A stretch of DNA of 17,507 bases from Candidatus Heimdallarchaeota archaeon (GTDB taxonomy: Archaea > Asgardarchaeota > Heimdallarchaeia > Heimdallarchaeales > Heimdallarchaeaceae), in assembly GCA_030628305.1 (NCBI GenBank), contig DAOVRE010000005.1, forward strand, positions 1 through 17,507, written 5' to 3'. The translations under genes were made by a program, and so were the position numbers. The first letter of the stretch is position 1; every line of letters begins with the position of its first letter. The notes below the pieces were generated by a model. That model had not been told where the DNA came from and ran no database searches. It saw nothing but the letters and a program-made list of their open reading frames with translations. Shown here one piece after another: positions 1 through 6,684 of the stretch.

Positions 1-1
1 A

Positions 2-412
2 ATAAAATCTCAGAGTATAGTATTAACTCCCTTTTCTTTCACTGCTCTTTCAATAGAGGATCGTGAATTAGCACTTAGAAATGGGTTAGTTGGTGTAGAT
101 TGTTCTTGGAATAACATAGAAGGAGGGGAAGAAGCTTTGAGTAGAGGAACAGGTAGAGCATTACCTTTCTTAGTTGCCGCAAATCCTGTAAACTATGGAA
201 AACCCTCAAAATTAAGTACACTAGAAGCAATCGCAGCTGCATTGTATATTTTGGGTGACAAGATGCAAGCAAAGGAAATATTATCGTTAGTAAAATGGGG
301 GGATGAGTTTCTGAAAATAAACAAGGATTATCTTAATAAATATGCAAATGCTAAAAACAGTAAAGAGGTAGTTGAAGCTCAAACAATTATAATGGATGAG
401 CTTTATGACTAA
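2..412 (+). CDS. tsr3: Tsr3-type 16S rRNA aminocarboxypropyltransferase, 5' partial
   Basis: The reading frame is open from base 2, so the start lies outside the window; the visible 136 residues are the C-terminal part. Tsr3 (DUF367) transfers the 3-amino-3-carboxypropyl group of S-adenosylmethionine onto a hypermodified pseudouridine of small-subunit rRNA, a late ribosome maturation step shared by archaea and eukaryotes. Family hallmarks visible here are a VDCSWNN segment, the strongly conserved LPFLVAANPVNYGKPSKLS block, the helix EAIAAALYILG, and the later WGxxFLKINKDYLNKY region. The C-terminus (EAQTIIMDELYD) is where the family normally ends. An internal ATG/TTG around 137 is not the real start, because conserved sequence lies upstream of it. 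The next gene begins 65 bases downstream with its own promoter-like element. The family call is secure; the methyl and carboxypropyl chemistry is from family knowledge. Confidence 0.93.
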   Translation: MKSQSIVLTPFSFTALSIEDRELALRNGLVGVDCSWNNIEGGEEALSRGTGRALPFLVAANPVNYGKPSKLSTLEAIAAALYILGDKMQAKEILSLVKWGDEFLKINKDYLNKYANAKNSKEVVEAQTIIMDELYD

Positions 413-445
413 GCAATAATTTGATAGTAAACAATTTTGAGCAGA

Positions 446-458
446 AATTTTATAATCA
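446..458 (+). promoter_or_regulatory. TATA-like box for the bshA-like gene
   Basis: An AT-rich element TTTATAAT at 448-455 is centred about 26 bases upstream of the ATG at 478. That is the archaeal TATA-to-start-site distance, so the mRNA is probably leaderless. No Shine-Dalgarno sequence precedes the ATG. The element argues against the upstream TTG at 421. Confidence 0.45.
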
Positions 459-477
459 TGGAATTTTCACAGTAGTT

Positions 478-1593
478 ATGAAGATAGGCATCAATTGTTT
501 TCCAACGGTAGGGGGATCTGGAATAGTTGCAACACAGCTAGCCATTGAAATAGCTAAAAAGGGTCATGAAGTTCATCTTATCAGTTACGACACACCATTT
601 TTATTGCGAACTTTTAGACATCCAAACATCACTCTTGACCTTGTTGATATTCTCTCTTATCCACTTTTCAGAGATATTGGTGCCCCTTATACCATTCTTG
701 CAGCTTCAAAACTAGTACAAATAGCTGAGAAGTCAGAGATTGACTTAATGCATATTCATTATGCAATCCCAGTAGGAGTTTCAGCATTTTTAACCAAGCA
801 GATTGTTAAAATCCCTATAGCAATTACAGCCCATGGATCAGATATTCACACATTAGGAATCGACCCTGCATATAATCCTATAATATCCCATGTTTTTGAT
901 AATGTAGATGGATTATCAACGGTATCAAATTATTTGAAGGAAGAAATGATCAATAAATTTTCTAGTAATAGAGAGATTGAAGTTTTCTACAACCCAATTG
1001 ATATCAACAAATACAAAAAGATAGACACCGAACTTTGTGATTTTAGAATTAAACACGAGAAAAATTTTGTTCATGTTTCTAACTTTAGACCTGTAAAGAG
1101 GACCCCCTTTATTGTTGAAGCGTTCGCAGAAGTTGTTAAAGATCATCCCGACACAGGTTTAATTATGGTTGGAGAAGGACCTGAGAGAAAGATATGCGAA
1201 GAATTAGCATACAAATTGGGTATAGCTGATCATGTAATTTTCCAAGGTGTTCGAGTGGCTTTGACGGCAATTTATAATTGTGCAACTGCTCTTATCTCAG
1301 CAAGTACAAATGAGAGTTTTGGATTAACTTTAGCAGAGGCAATGTCTTGTGAAGCACCAGTTATTGCACCAAATGTTGGAGGAATCCCTGAAGTTGTTGA
1401 TCATAATAAAAATGGTTTCTTATATGAATTAGAAGATAAAGAAGCGCTAATAGGATTCATGATTCAGCTTATAGAGGACAATCAATTAAAACAAAAAATG
1501 GGTAAGAATGGAAGAAAGAAAGTAGAAGAATCATTCGAATCATCCAAAATTGCAGACCAATATATTGATTGGTATGAGAGATTATTGGAATAA
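478..1593 (+). CDS. bshA: BshA-like glycosyltransferase (N-acetylglucosaminyl-malate synthase)
   Basis: This is a GT4-family glycosyltransferase of 371 residues, the usual BshA length. BshA joins GlcNAc from UDP-GlcNAc to L-malate, the first step of bacillithiol synthesis in Firmicutes and relatives. The N-terminus MKIGINCFPTVGGSG fits the BshA pattern MKIGxxCxPxxGGSG, with the glycine loop at residues 12-15. The paired glutamates of the GT4 nucleotide-sugar site lie in ESFGLTLAE (about E279 and E287), followed by APVIAPNVGGIPEVV. Upstream in-frame TTG at 421 would add 19 non-family residues, and the TATA-like box at about 451 fits ATG 478, so I chose 478. The gene converges with a bshC-like gene, and the stops abut. 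That neighbour is what raises BshA above a generic GT4 enzyme. Related GT4 enzymes of other specificity are the alternative. Confidence 0.85.
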   Translation: MKIGINCFPTVGGSGIVATQLAIEIAKKGHEVHLISYDTPFLLRTFRHPNITLDLVDILSYPLFRDIGAPYTILAASKLVQIAEKSEIDLMHIHYAIPVGVSAFLTKQIVKIPIAITAHGSDIHTLGIDPAYNPIISHVFDNVDGLSTVSNYLKEEMINKFSSNREIEVFYNPIDINKYKKIDTELCDFRIKHEKNFVHVSNFRPVKRTPFIVEAFAEVVKDHPDTGLIMVGEGPERKICEELAYKLGIADHVIFQGVRVALTAIYNCATALISASTNESFGLTLAEAMSCEAPVIAPNVGGIPEVVDHNKNGFLYELEDKEALIGFMIQLIEDNQLKQKMGKNGRKKVEESFESSKIADQYIDWYERLLE

Positions 1594-3216
1594 TTACAGC
1601 ATTGAATTTATATAACCGATACCCCCTACGGGCGTATCTTTTGCATAAAATCTTCTATAGGAAGCTGTGTTGTCTTTTATTCCTGTAACTATAGCCATAA
1701 CAAACCAAGGCCAACTAACTTCTTGCCATTGATGTCTGTCATCATACATACCATATTGCCATGATTTGAATCGTTCAATGAGATTAGTTGGTTTACTTTT
1801 TACTTCTTTAATAGCTAATCTTCTACTATTTATGTAATCACCTAGATTTTTTGAATGTTCTTTGAGCTTGGATGTTTCGTCTTTTCTTCTTGCTTTTGCA
1901 AGAGAACCTAAAATTCCAAAGAATTCTGGAGTAAGAATTGAAAATGGTTCAAGAGATGGATCCTTGCTAAATTTCTCAATCCAAGGTGTGTTATAAACCA
2001 TCCGAGTGTATTTCACGTATAATGGAAACTTGAAACCTAGTTTCTGAACAGCGGGAATAACTTGAGCATTATAATTAATTTCTCCAGGTCCAGATATTCT
2101 GATATAGATTGGGATAATGGTTTGAAGAAGTGCTTGATTAGTATCCAGACGTGGATAAAGGTTCTTTACGTGATCTGATAAATCAATATTATTTTTACTC
2201 ACACTAAATGAATAATCAACATTATCAATAGGACACTTCCCATGAAAATGTAAAATATCATTATTCTCTTTACATGACAATTTAATTCTGTAATGATCAT
2301 TTGGACACTCATAAAAGAACGGAGAGTAATCGGCTTTCTTTTTCGCTGTAGTTGGTTTGAATCCTAGTTCTTCAATCTTTTCTGTTGCATTGTTAAACTC
2401 GTTAATATATTTAGATCGCGAATGTAAAAATGGTACGTATCCCTCAGAGGTCATTTTACGAATTTCTGGATGAGAAGTTGGAAAGAACACAATCCCCCAG
2501 TCATTGATAATATTTGCTTGAATACCCCAGATAAGTGTCATCCATTCACCTAAATTTGAGGAACTTCTGTAGGTTTCTCTAAGGAAAGTGATGATATGTT
2601 CTGTTTTCTCAAGAAATAGTTTCAATTTGTCCTTGTTTATTGTGGATTTAAATTCACTAAATATGTTCCTGATAACTGAAAGACTCTCTTCCAACCATGC
2701 ATAGTTATTAGAAGAAATGGTGTTTGCGATAACACCGTCTATAGCATCGGGAAGATGTATTGCTTTACTTACTGATGATTGATAATTTGGTAGATGGATT
2801 GTTGTGATTTCAGGTTGGATGCTATCATGGGTATTTATCAGAAAAACTGGAACTAGGAATTTTCCTTTTTCCTTACTAATTTCGGATACATTGACGATTG
2901 CAGAAATCTTATTTCCAATTATCCCAGTTCCACCAAATATTGTAGCTTGTTGACCTGCTAATACAACTCCATCTTGTAATTTTGAAATGTTATCCTTTGT
3001 TTTTGGGGTGAGAATTCCAAGACTTTCATGATAATTTGTAAGTATCTGTTTAAGTTTTGAAATCTTTTCATCTTCAATCTTAATTTCAGGCATTGAAGCT
3101 GCATATTTTACAGCGTCACCATAGGTTTTGGGGATTTTGGTGTAAAAGTAAGCAGAATCTGGAAAATTAGCTTGCTCATTTACATAAGCTTCGTATAAAT
3201 CACCAATTCTTTCCAT
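1594..3216 (-). CDS. bshC: BshC-like putative cysteine ligase of bacillithiol synthesis
   Basis: A 540-residue protein, the length typical of BshC, the enzyme thought to add cysteine to glucosaminyl-malate in the last step of bacillithiol synthesis. Recognisable blocks are VVLAGQQATIFGGTG (about residues 83-97, the family's TGQQxGLFGGP nucleotide-binding-like loop), PVFLINTHDSIQPEI, and the mid-protein RISGPGEINYNAQVIPAVQKLG, which matches the conserved GPGExxYxAQL block. A coiled stretch of lysine/glutamate-rich helix lies towards the C-terminus. The frame extends to a TTG at 3249, but a TATATAAAA box at 3252-3260 would place transcription initiation near 3229, downstream of that TTG. The ATG at 3216 is therefore preferred. 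No BshB-type deacetylase is in the window. Sequence divergence from bacterial BshC leaves the exact substrate open. Confidence 0.8.
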   Translation of the reverse strand: MERIGDLYEAYVNEQANFPDSAYFYTKIPKTYGDAVKYAASMPEIKIEDEKISKLKQILTNYHESLGILTPKTKDNISKLQDGVVLAGQQATIFGGTGIIGNKISAIVNVSEISKEKGKFLVPVFLINTHDSIQPEITTIHLPNYQSSVSKAIHLPDAIDGVIANTISSNNYAWLEESLSVIRNIFSEFKSTINKDKLKLFLEKTEHIITFLRETYRSSSNLGEWMTLIWGIQANIINDWGIVFFPTSHPEIRKMTSEGYVPFLHSRSKYINEFNNATEKIEELGFKPTTAKKKADYSPFFYECPNDHYRIKLSCKENNDILHFHGKCPIDNVDYSFSVSKNNIDLSDHVKNLYPRLDTNQALLQTIIPIYIRISGPGEINYNAQVIPAVQKLGFKFPLYVKYTRMVYNTPWIEKFSKDPSLEPFSILTPEFFGILGSLAKARRKDETSKLKEHSKNLGDYINSRRLAIKEVKSKPTNLIERFKSWQYGMYDDRHQWQEVSWPWFVMAIVTGIKDNTASYRRFYAKDTPVGGIGYINSML

Positions 3217-3250
3217 ATTAGAAGTTGAATCTCTACATATTCTTAACAAT

Positions 3251-3261
3251 TTTTATATATC
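3251..3261 (-). promoter_or_regulatory. TATA-like box for the bshC-like gene
   Basis: On the minus strand the sequence ATATATAAAA is centred about 40 bases upstream of ATG 3216. A start site about 27 bases further on leaves a leader of about 13 bases. It overlaps the region just upstream of the alternative TTG at 3249, which would then not be transcribed. Confidence 0.45.
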
Positions 3262-3348
3262 ATTTTTCTAAGTGTGTATTAGAGGAACATAACAGGAAGA
3301 ATCATGGTTTTTTTGCCTTGTTTAAGGATATTTCTGGTAACTTAATGG

Positions 3349-3365
3349 GTTTCTGGTCTAGAAAC
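3349..3365. repeat. Inverted repeat GTTTCT-5-AGAAAC
   Basis: Perfect 6-base arms flank the spacer GGTCT. The left arm overlaps the second of two direct TTTCTGGT copies. The site lies in the intergenic region between two divergent genes, where an operator would be expected. The short arms make chance occurrence possible. Confidence 0.35.
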
Positions 3366-3548
3366 TAGAACTGTCTAATCCCTCATCTAACTGATATTCG
3401 ACAGAATGTTGCTAGTTTTAGTTTGTTTTAGTAATTTCTTTAAAAATTAGATGAATGCTTGACGTATTTCACTGATTCTTACACAAATTTTTTAAAGGAA
3501 GAACTAGTAATAAAACCACAAGAAACAATTCTAAAGGTGAAAATAAGA

Positions 3549-3707
3549 ATGGCTAAAGAGTGTCCGAAATGTCACACGAAAAACATTAAAGAGGTAGAAG
3601 ATAAAACTAAAGTGGTCGCATATTTCAATCATCAACCAATCTATAGAAAGAAATCTGTTTGTCGAGAATGTACTTATGAATGGTTCCCCGAAGGTGGAGC
3701 AGAGTAG
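3549..3707 (+). CDS. Small zinc-ribbon protein, function unknown
   Basis: A 52-residue protein with CPKC near the N-terminus (residues 5-8) and CREC about 30 residues later, the four-cysteine spacing of a single zinc ribbon. A conserved-looking EW follows the second cysteine pair, as in transcription-factor-type ribbons (TFS/TFIIS C-terminal ribbons or the NrdR N-terminus), but no catalytic DE acidic tip is present. The ATG at 3549 is chosen because a strong Shine-Dalgarno GGTGA lies at 3536-3540, 8 bases upstream, and a TATA-like TTTTTTAAA at 3488-3496 predicts a start site near 3519. Both exclude the in-frame TTG at 3459. It is probably an RNA- or protein-binding ribbon; no specific role can be assigned. 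Confidence 0.7.
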   Translation: MAKECPKCHTKNIKEVEDKTKVVAYFNHQPIYRKKSVCRECTYEWFPEGGAE

Positions 3708-3758
3708 CTCATCAAATCATGTTTTCAATTTTCTCCACTTTTACTTCCTCCTTACTTT

Positions 3759-3778
3759 TAAGAGAGATTTTTCTCTTA
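3759..3778. repeat. Inverted repeat TAAGAGA-6-TCTCTTA over the flippase promoter
   Basis: Seven-base perfect arms at 3759-3765 and 3772-3778 have a 6-base spacer. It overlaps a TTTTAAG TATA-like element (about 3756-3761) and the stretch up to the predicted start site near 3785 of the membrane protein gene. That is where a repressor operator would sit. It could instead be a transcript-end hairpin of the zinc-ribbon gene, since the preceding 40 bases are rich in T runs. Confidence 0.4.
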
Positions 3779-3804
3779 TTTCACACAAATTGTAGGGACA
3801 AATT

Positions 3805-4896
3805 ATGAAGATAACTACTTTTCTTAAGAAATATCTATTCAGAATATTAGTTATTCTTCTCATGGTAGCTGCATTAACGTTCTTTTTCGTAAACCTAGCA
3901 CTAAGAGATGAGCTAGGAGAAGCTTTTACACATTTCTTAACAGCAAATGTACTATATCTAGTATTGGCAGCTTCCCTAATGTTAGTAAGTATGATAATCA
4001 AAGCATACAGATTCTTCATTCTTATTAAACCATCAAATCCTGACCTTAAATTTCATAAGTTTCTGCTTCCATTTTTCCTTGGTTATGGATTTAGCACTTT
4101 AGGACCATTGAAATCTGGAGAGATTGCAAGTGTTGAAATCAATAAAAGATCATTATCTGTTCCCCGTTCATCATCTTTAGCAGCAATAGCATTTTTCAGA
4201 ATATTTGATTTGTTTGTTGTTCTAATTCTGTTTATTATCGGTTTAGGAACAACAATTCCCGTAATGGTAGAGGAGCAATATACAATTTTATTGAATATTG
4301 TTTTCTATATCGCTTTAGCAGGGACAATTATCCTATCTATTTTACTCTTCTTCCCGCCAGTTGGAAGATTGTTCTTGCGTGGAGTAAAAGCAATTGTAGG
4401 AAAGATATCTCTGAAAGGAATAAAATGGTTAAATGCTGTAGTAGCCCCAGCACTTGAAAATTACTATGCGTCTCTGCAATATCTTTACAAACAAGTTCTC
4501 TTAGCTACGTTAGTTGTTGTGACTACACTAATCAGATGGTTTCTAGAATTTCTATCCTTTAAATTAACCATAATGGCATTTGGTGAAAATATCACTCTTT
4601 TAGACGCAGCTGCTATTTCATCTATTACACTTTTTGTTGGAATGTTAACATTAGTTCCAGCAGGTTTAGGTACGGGAACACTAACTACACAATATCTTCT
4701 AGAGCAATTATCTATAGCACCTGCAATTGCAGCAGCATCAGTAATCTTTCAAACCATTGTTGGAACTGGAGTAACATTGTCTGTTGCAGCTATTTCCTCA
4801 TTCTTTGTGAAGGAACAAAAGGAAAATAAATCACAAAAACCAGAAAAAGAAATCAAAACAGAAGAAGCTGTTCTTTTAGATGAAGATAGTAATTGA
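3805..4896 (+). CDS. Flippase-like polytopic membrane protein (LPG synthase TM / UPF0104 family)
   Basis: A 363-residue integral membrane protein with about seven to eight hydrophobic segments, beginning with residues 11-31 and 46-66. Family marks (PF03706) are the GPLKSGE motif followed by a basic segment and FFRIFDLFVVLILF in the first half, and LVPAGLGTGTL near the C-terminus, corresponding to the conserved PxPGGLGxxE. Relatives are the membrane domain of lysyl-phosphatidylglycerol synthase and archaeal AglD-type proteins. They act on lipid-linked substrates, often polyprenyl-phosphate sugars, but the substrate here is unknown. The usual glutamate after the second glycine motif is replaced (GTGTLTTQ). 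The hydrophilic tail after about residue 335 is lysine/glutamate-rich and cytoplasmic by composition. ATG 3805 has AGGGA 6 bases upstream. It converges with the metallophosphoesterase gene with abutting stops. Confidence 0.85.
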   Translation: MKITTFLKKYLFRILVILLMVAALTFFFVNLALRDELGEAFTHFLTANVLYLVLAASLMLVSMIIKAYRFFILIKPSNPDLKFHKFLLPFFLGYGFSTLGPLKSGEIASVEINKRSLSVPRSSSLAAIAFFRIFDLFVVLILFIIGLGTTIPVMVEEQYTILLNIVFYIALAGTIILSILLFFPPVGRLFLRGVKAIVGKISLKGIKWLNAVVAPALENYYASLQYLYKQVLLATLVVVTTLIRWFLEFLSFKLTIMAFGENITLLDAAAISSITLFVGMLTLVPAGLGTGTLTTQYLLEQLSIAPAIAAASVIFQTIVGTGVTLSVAAISSFFVKEQKENKSQKPEKEIKTEEAVLLDEDSN

Positions 4897-5619
4897 TCAT
4901 ATCCCTCTTTTTAAACGATTTATCAAAAACGGGTGGAACTGTAAATCCTCCATTTTTTTGCAGGTTGTTTCTACATCATATTCTAGTCTAACGTGTTCAA
5001 ATTCAAAATCCTTGCTTTCTTCATTTATTTTGAAAATCATAAAGGAAGCTCTTGGATCATTATCTCGGGGTTGACCTACAGAACCAGGATTGAAAAGATG
5101 TTTTTTCTCATTTACAATGTGTAATGGTTTGTGAGTGTGCCCTACGAATAGAAAATCTATTTCTGTAAACTCTCTTGTAATTTCAAAGAACATATTGTAT
5201 GACCATGCAGGTAAATTTGGAGAAACATAATCTCGTAAAGGTTCTCTTGGAGAACCATGAACAAACATTGCATTTCCTTCAGAAATGAAAAGTGGAAATA
5301 TTGAAAATAATGGGTGAGAGCCGAGAAGTTGAATTTCTTGCTCTTCTAGTTGTTCTTTTGTCCACAAAAGTGATAGCTTTGGAAGTGGATTAAAATGGAT
5401 GAAATTATTAGTGAAAAGAGCATAATCATGGTTACCTACTACATGGATTTGTGACATACTCTCAACAACTTCTATACATTCCTTGGGGTTAGGTCCGTAC
5501 CCAACTGTGTCACCTAAGTAAATAGTAATGTCAGCTGATAAATCTTTGATTTGATCACTAACTACATTTAGAGCTTCAAGATTTGCATGCACGTCAGAGA
5601 ATATAGCAAGGGTGATCAT
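4897..5619 (-). CDS. Metallophosphoesterase of the YfcE/MJ0936 type
   Basis: A 240-residue calcineurin-like phosphoesterase. All metal-binding motifs are present: SDVH at residues 8-11, GDTVGYG from 36, GNHD at 62-65, a lone histidine in FVHGSP at 121, and GHTH at 160-163. The NPGSVGQPRDNDP signature of the YfcE/MJ0936 phosphodiesterase group follows. Members hydrolyse phosphodiesters with Mn2+ or Ni2+; the natural substrate is generally unknown, and cyclic nucleotides or dinucleoside polyphosphates are candidates. The protein is soluble and cytoplasmic, with no signal peptide. It lies 80 bases downstream of the lipid kinase on the same strand, so readthrough is likely, although a TATA-like TATTATTATAC at 5650-5660 may provide its own promoter. 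Its ATG overlaps the stop of a 5-codon leader ORF (TAATG). Confidence 0.93.
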   Translation of the reverse strand: MITLAIFSDVHANLEALNVVSDQIKDLSADITIYLGDTVGYGPNPKECIEVVESMSQIHVVGNHDYALFTNNFIHFNPLPKLSLLWTKEQLEEQEIQLLGSHPLFSIFPLFISEGNAMFVHGSPREPLRDYVSPNLPAWSYNMFFEITREFTEIDFLFVGHTHKPLHIVNEKKHLFNPGSVGQPRDNDPRASFMIFKINEESKDFEFEHVRLEYDVETTCKKMEDLQFHPFLINRLKRGI

Positions 5620-5636
5620 TAGTAACTCTTAAACAT
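5619..5636 (-). CDS. Possible 5-codon leader ORF (MFKSY) overlapping the phosphoesterase start
   Basis: On the minus strand the sequence AAAGGTGAACC precedes an ATG at 5636, followed by four sense codons and TAA, whose last base is the first base of the phosphoesterase ATG (TAATG). GGTGA at 5640-5644 is a good Shine-Dalgarno match placed for the small ORF but 20 bases too far from the real start. This layout suits translational coupling. If transcription starts from the TATA-like box at 5650-5660, the start site would fall near 5628 and the small ORF would be outside the mRNA. The element is therefore relevant only on readthrough transcripts. Confidence 0.35.
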   Translation of the reverse strand: MFKSY

Positions 5637-5699
5637 GGTTCACCTTTGAAGTATAATAATATTTTTCAGTAAAAGAAAAGGGAAGGGATCAGTTGAAGA

Positions 5700-6632
5700 T
5701 TATTTAGATCTCCACTGTTTTTCCATTTCGACAATTTTGTCTGATACAATCGTTTGTATCTTTTGTGGTGCTACTTCAAATGATACATTTGTTGCTCCAA
5801 AACTCAGAATTTCCCCTTCAAGCTCTATGGGTAGAGGTTTTGACATCTCCAATGTAACTTTTTTAGCTCGAAGATAATAAACACCTTCTTTTCCAAGATG
5901 TTTTCCCGGTTTTAACGAATTCAGGAGATTTATTTGACTGAGTTTTTTAATATCCCTTGCATAAAGAACTGCAAAGTCATCCATAAAATGATAGTTTTCA
6001 GGTAATATATTAAAACCTCCACCAAATCTACTTCCTGAACCAACGGCCAGCATCACTAAACCAACATCTTCTAACAATTGATCATCAATTGTTAAAACTG
6101 ATTTAACTAATCGATATTGGAGAAGTTTCTTAAAAGCTAAATAATAATATTTCAAAAAACCTCTTAACCACTTAGCTTCTGTAAAGGAAGCAACTGATAC
6201 AGTTGCCCCTACACCAGTATCTGCAACGTTTACAAAATACCTTTTTTCACCATTGGTTTCTGCAATTCCAACAGTTACGCCAATTGTTTTACCTGCTTCA
6301 AGTATATCGAGACTTCTTTTGAAATCATCATCAAAATCTAAGCTTATAGCAAAATCGTTCCCATTTCCAAGAGGGATGAGACCGAATTTTTTATCAGTAC
6401 CATACAAACCATTAGTAACTTCATTTATTGTTCCATCTCCCCCAACAGCAACAACACAATCAAAGTCCTTTTCCAGCTCTTTTACAATTTCTATTGCATG
6501 ACCTTGGTGTTGAGTATATACGGACTTATGGTCTAGTCCTCTTTTCAATATCTCTTCCTCAACCTTTGGCCACATTTTTCCAATTCCACCATTACGAGCG
6601 TTTGGATTTATTACGAAAAGATAAGTTGTCAT
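5700..6632 (-). CDS. YegS/diacylglycerol-kinase-family lipid kinase
   Basis: A 310-residue protein with the DAGK catalytic fold. The N-terminus carries the INPNARNGG nucleotide-binding segment. The hallmark GGDGT lies at residues 64-68 in VAVGGDGTINEVTNGL, and PLGNGNDFAIS at about 87-97 matches the PLGTGNDFAR signature. The C-terminal beta-sandwich ends in the LEGE-type segment IELEGEIL. The family phosphorylates a hydroxyl on lipids using ATP. As archaea lack diacylglycerol, an isoprenoid glycerol ether, polyprenol or other lipid alcohol is a likelier acceptor, which is an inference. A palindromic TATTTAAATA box is centred about 26 bases upstream of the ATG, indicating a leaderless mRNA. It lies between the tRNA gene and the metallophosphoesterase, all on the minus strand. 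A lipid-kinase role fits with the flippase-like gene nearby, but no operon links them. Confidence 0.9.
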   Translation of the reverse strand: MTTYLFVINPNARNGGIGKMWPKVEEEILKRGLDHKSVYTQHQGHAIEIVKELEKDFDCVVAVGGDGTINEVTNGLYGTDKKFGLIPLGNGNDFAISLDFDDDFKRSLDILEAGKTIGVTVGIAETNGEKRYFVNVADTGVGATVSVASFTEAKWLRGFLKYYYLAFKKLLQYRLVKSVLTIDDQLLEDVGLVMLAVGSGSRFGGGFNILPENYHFMDDFAVLYARDIKKLSQINLLNSLKPGKHLGKEGVYYLRAKKVTLEMSKPLPIELEGEILSFGATNVSFEVAPQKIQTIVSDKIVEMEKQWRSK

Positions 6633-6653
6633 AATATAGGAATTCTGTGCCTT

Positions 6654-6663
6654 TATTTAAATA
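6654..6663 (-). promoter_or_regulatory. TATA box TATTTAAATA of the lipid kinase gene
   Basis: A perfect palindromic TATTTAAATA is centred 26 to 27 bases before the first base of the ATG at 6632. This is textbook archaeal spacing for a leaderless transcript. It begins about 20 bases past the 3' end of the tRNA gene. Confidence 0.55.
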
Positions 6664-6684
6664 TTCATGCGAAAAACAAGAAAT

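Larger units (their letters stand above)
3217..3548. other. Gene-free stretch between divergent bshC-like and zinc-ribbon genes
   Basis: No convincing coding frame is present; the TTG at 3459 upstream of the zinc-ribbon gene gives a leader without family features. Visible elements are the bshC TATA box (about 3256), a T-run at 3308-3314, two direct copies of TTTCTGGT at 3331-3338 and 3350-3357 (19 bases apart), and an inverted repeat GTTTCT/AGAAAC with a 5-base spacer at 3349-3365. A TATA-like TTTTTTAAA at 3488-3496 would serve the downstream gene. The repeats could be operators or part of a small RNA; neither can be decided from the sequence. Confidence 0.4.

Noticed and set aside
137..160. 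Internal start at 137 for the Tsr3 gene
   Set aside because: The conserved DCSW segment is encoded upstream of it in the same frame, so the gene simply begins before the window.
421..477. TTG at 421 as the start of the bshA-like gene
   Set aside because: It adds 19 residues that do not match the family. The conserved N-terminus starts at ATG 478, and the TATA-like box at about 451 would lie inside the coding region.
3380..3410. Possible C/D-box RNA in the intergenic region
   Set aside because: A CTGA is present but a matching C box is lacking, and the terminal stem cannot be formed.
4880..5074. Plus-strand frame opposite the metallophosphoesterase
   Set aside because: It lies antisense to a well-supported coding region and has no conserved motif.
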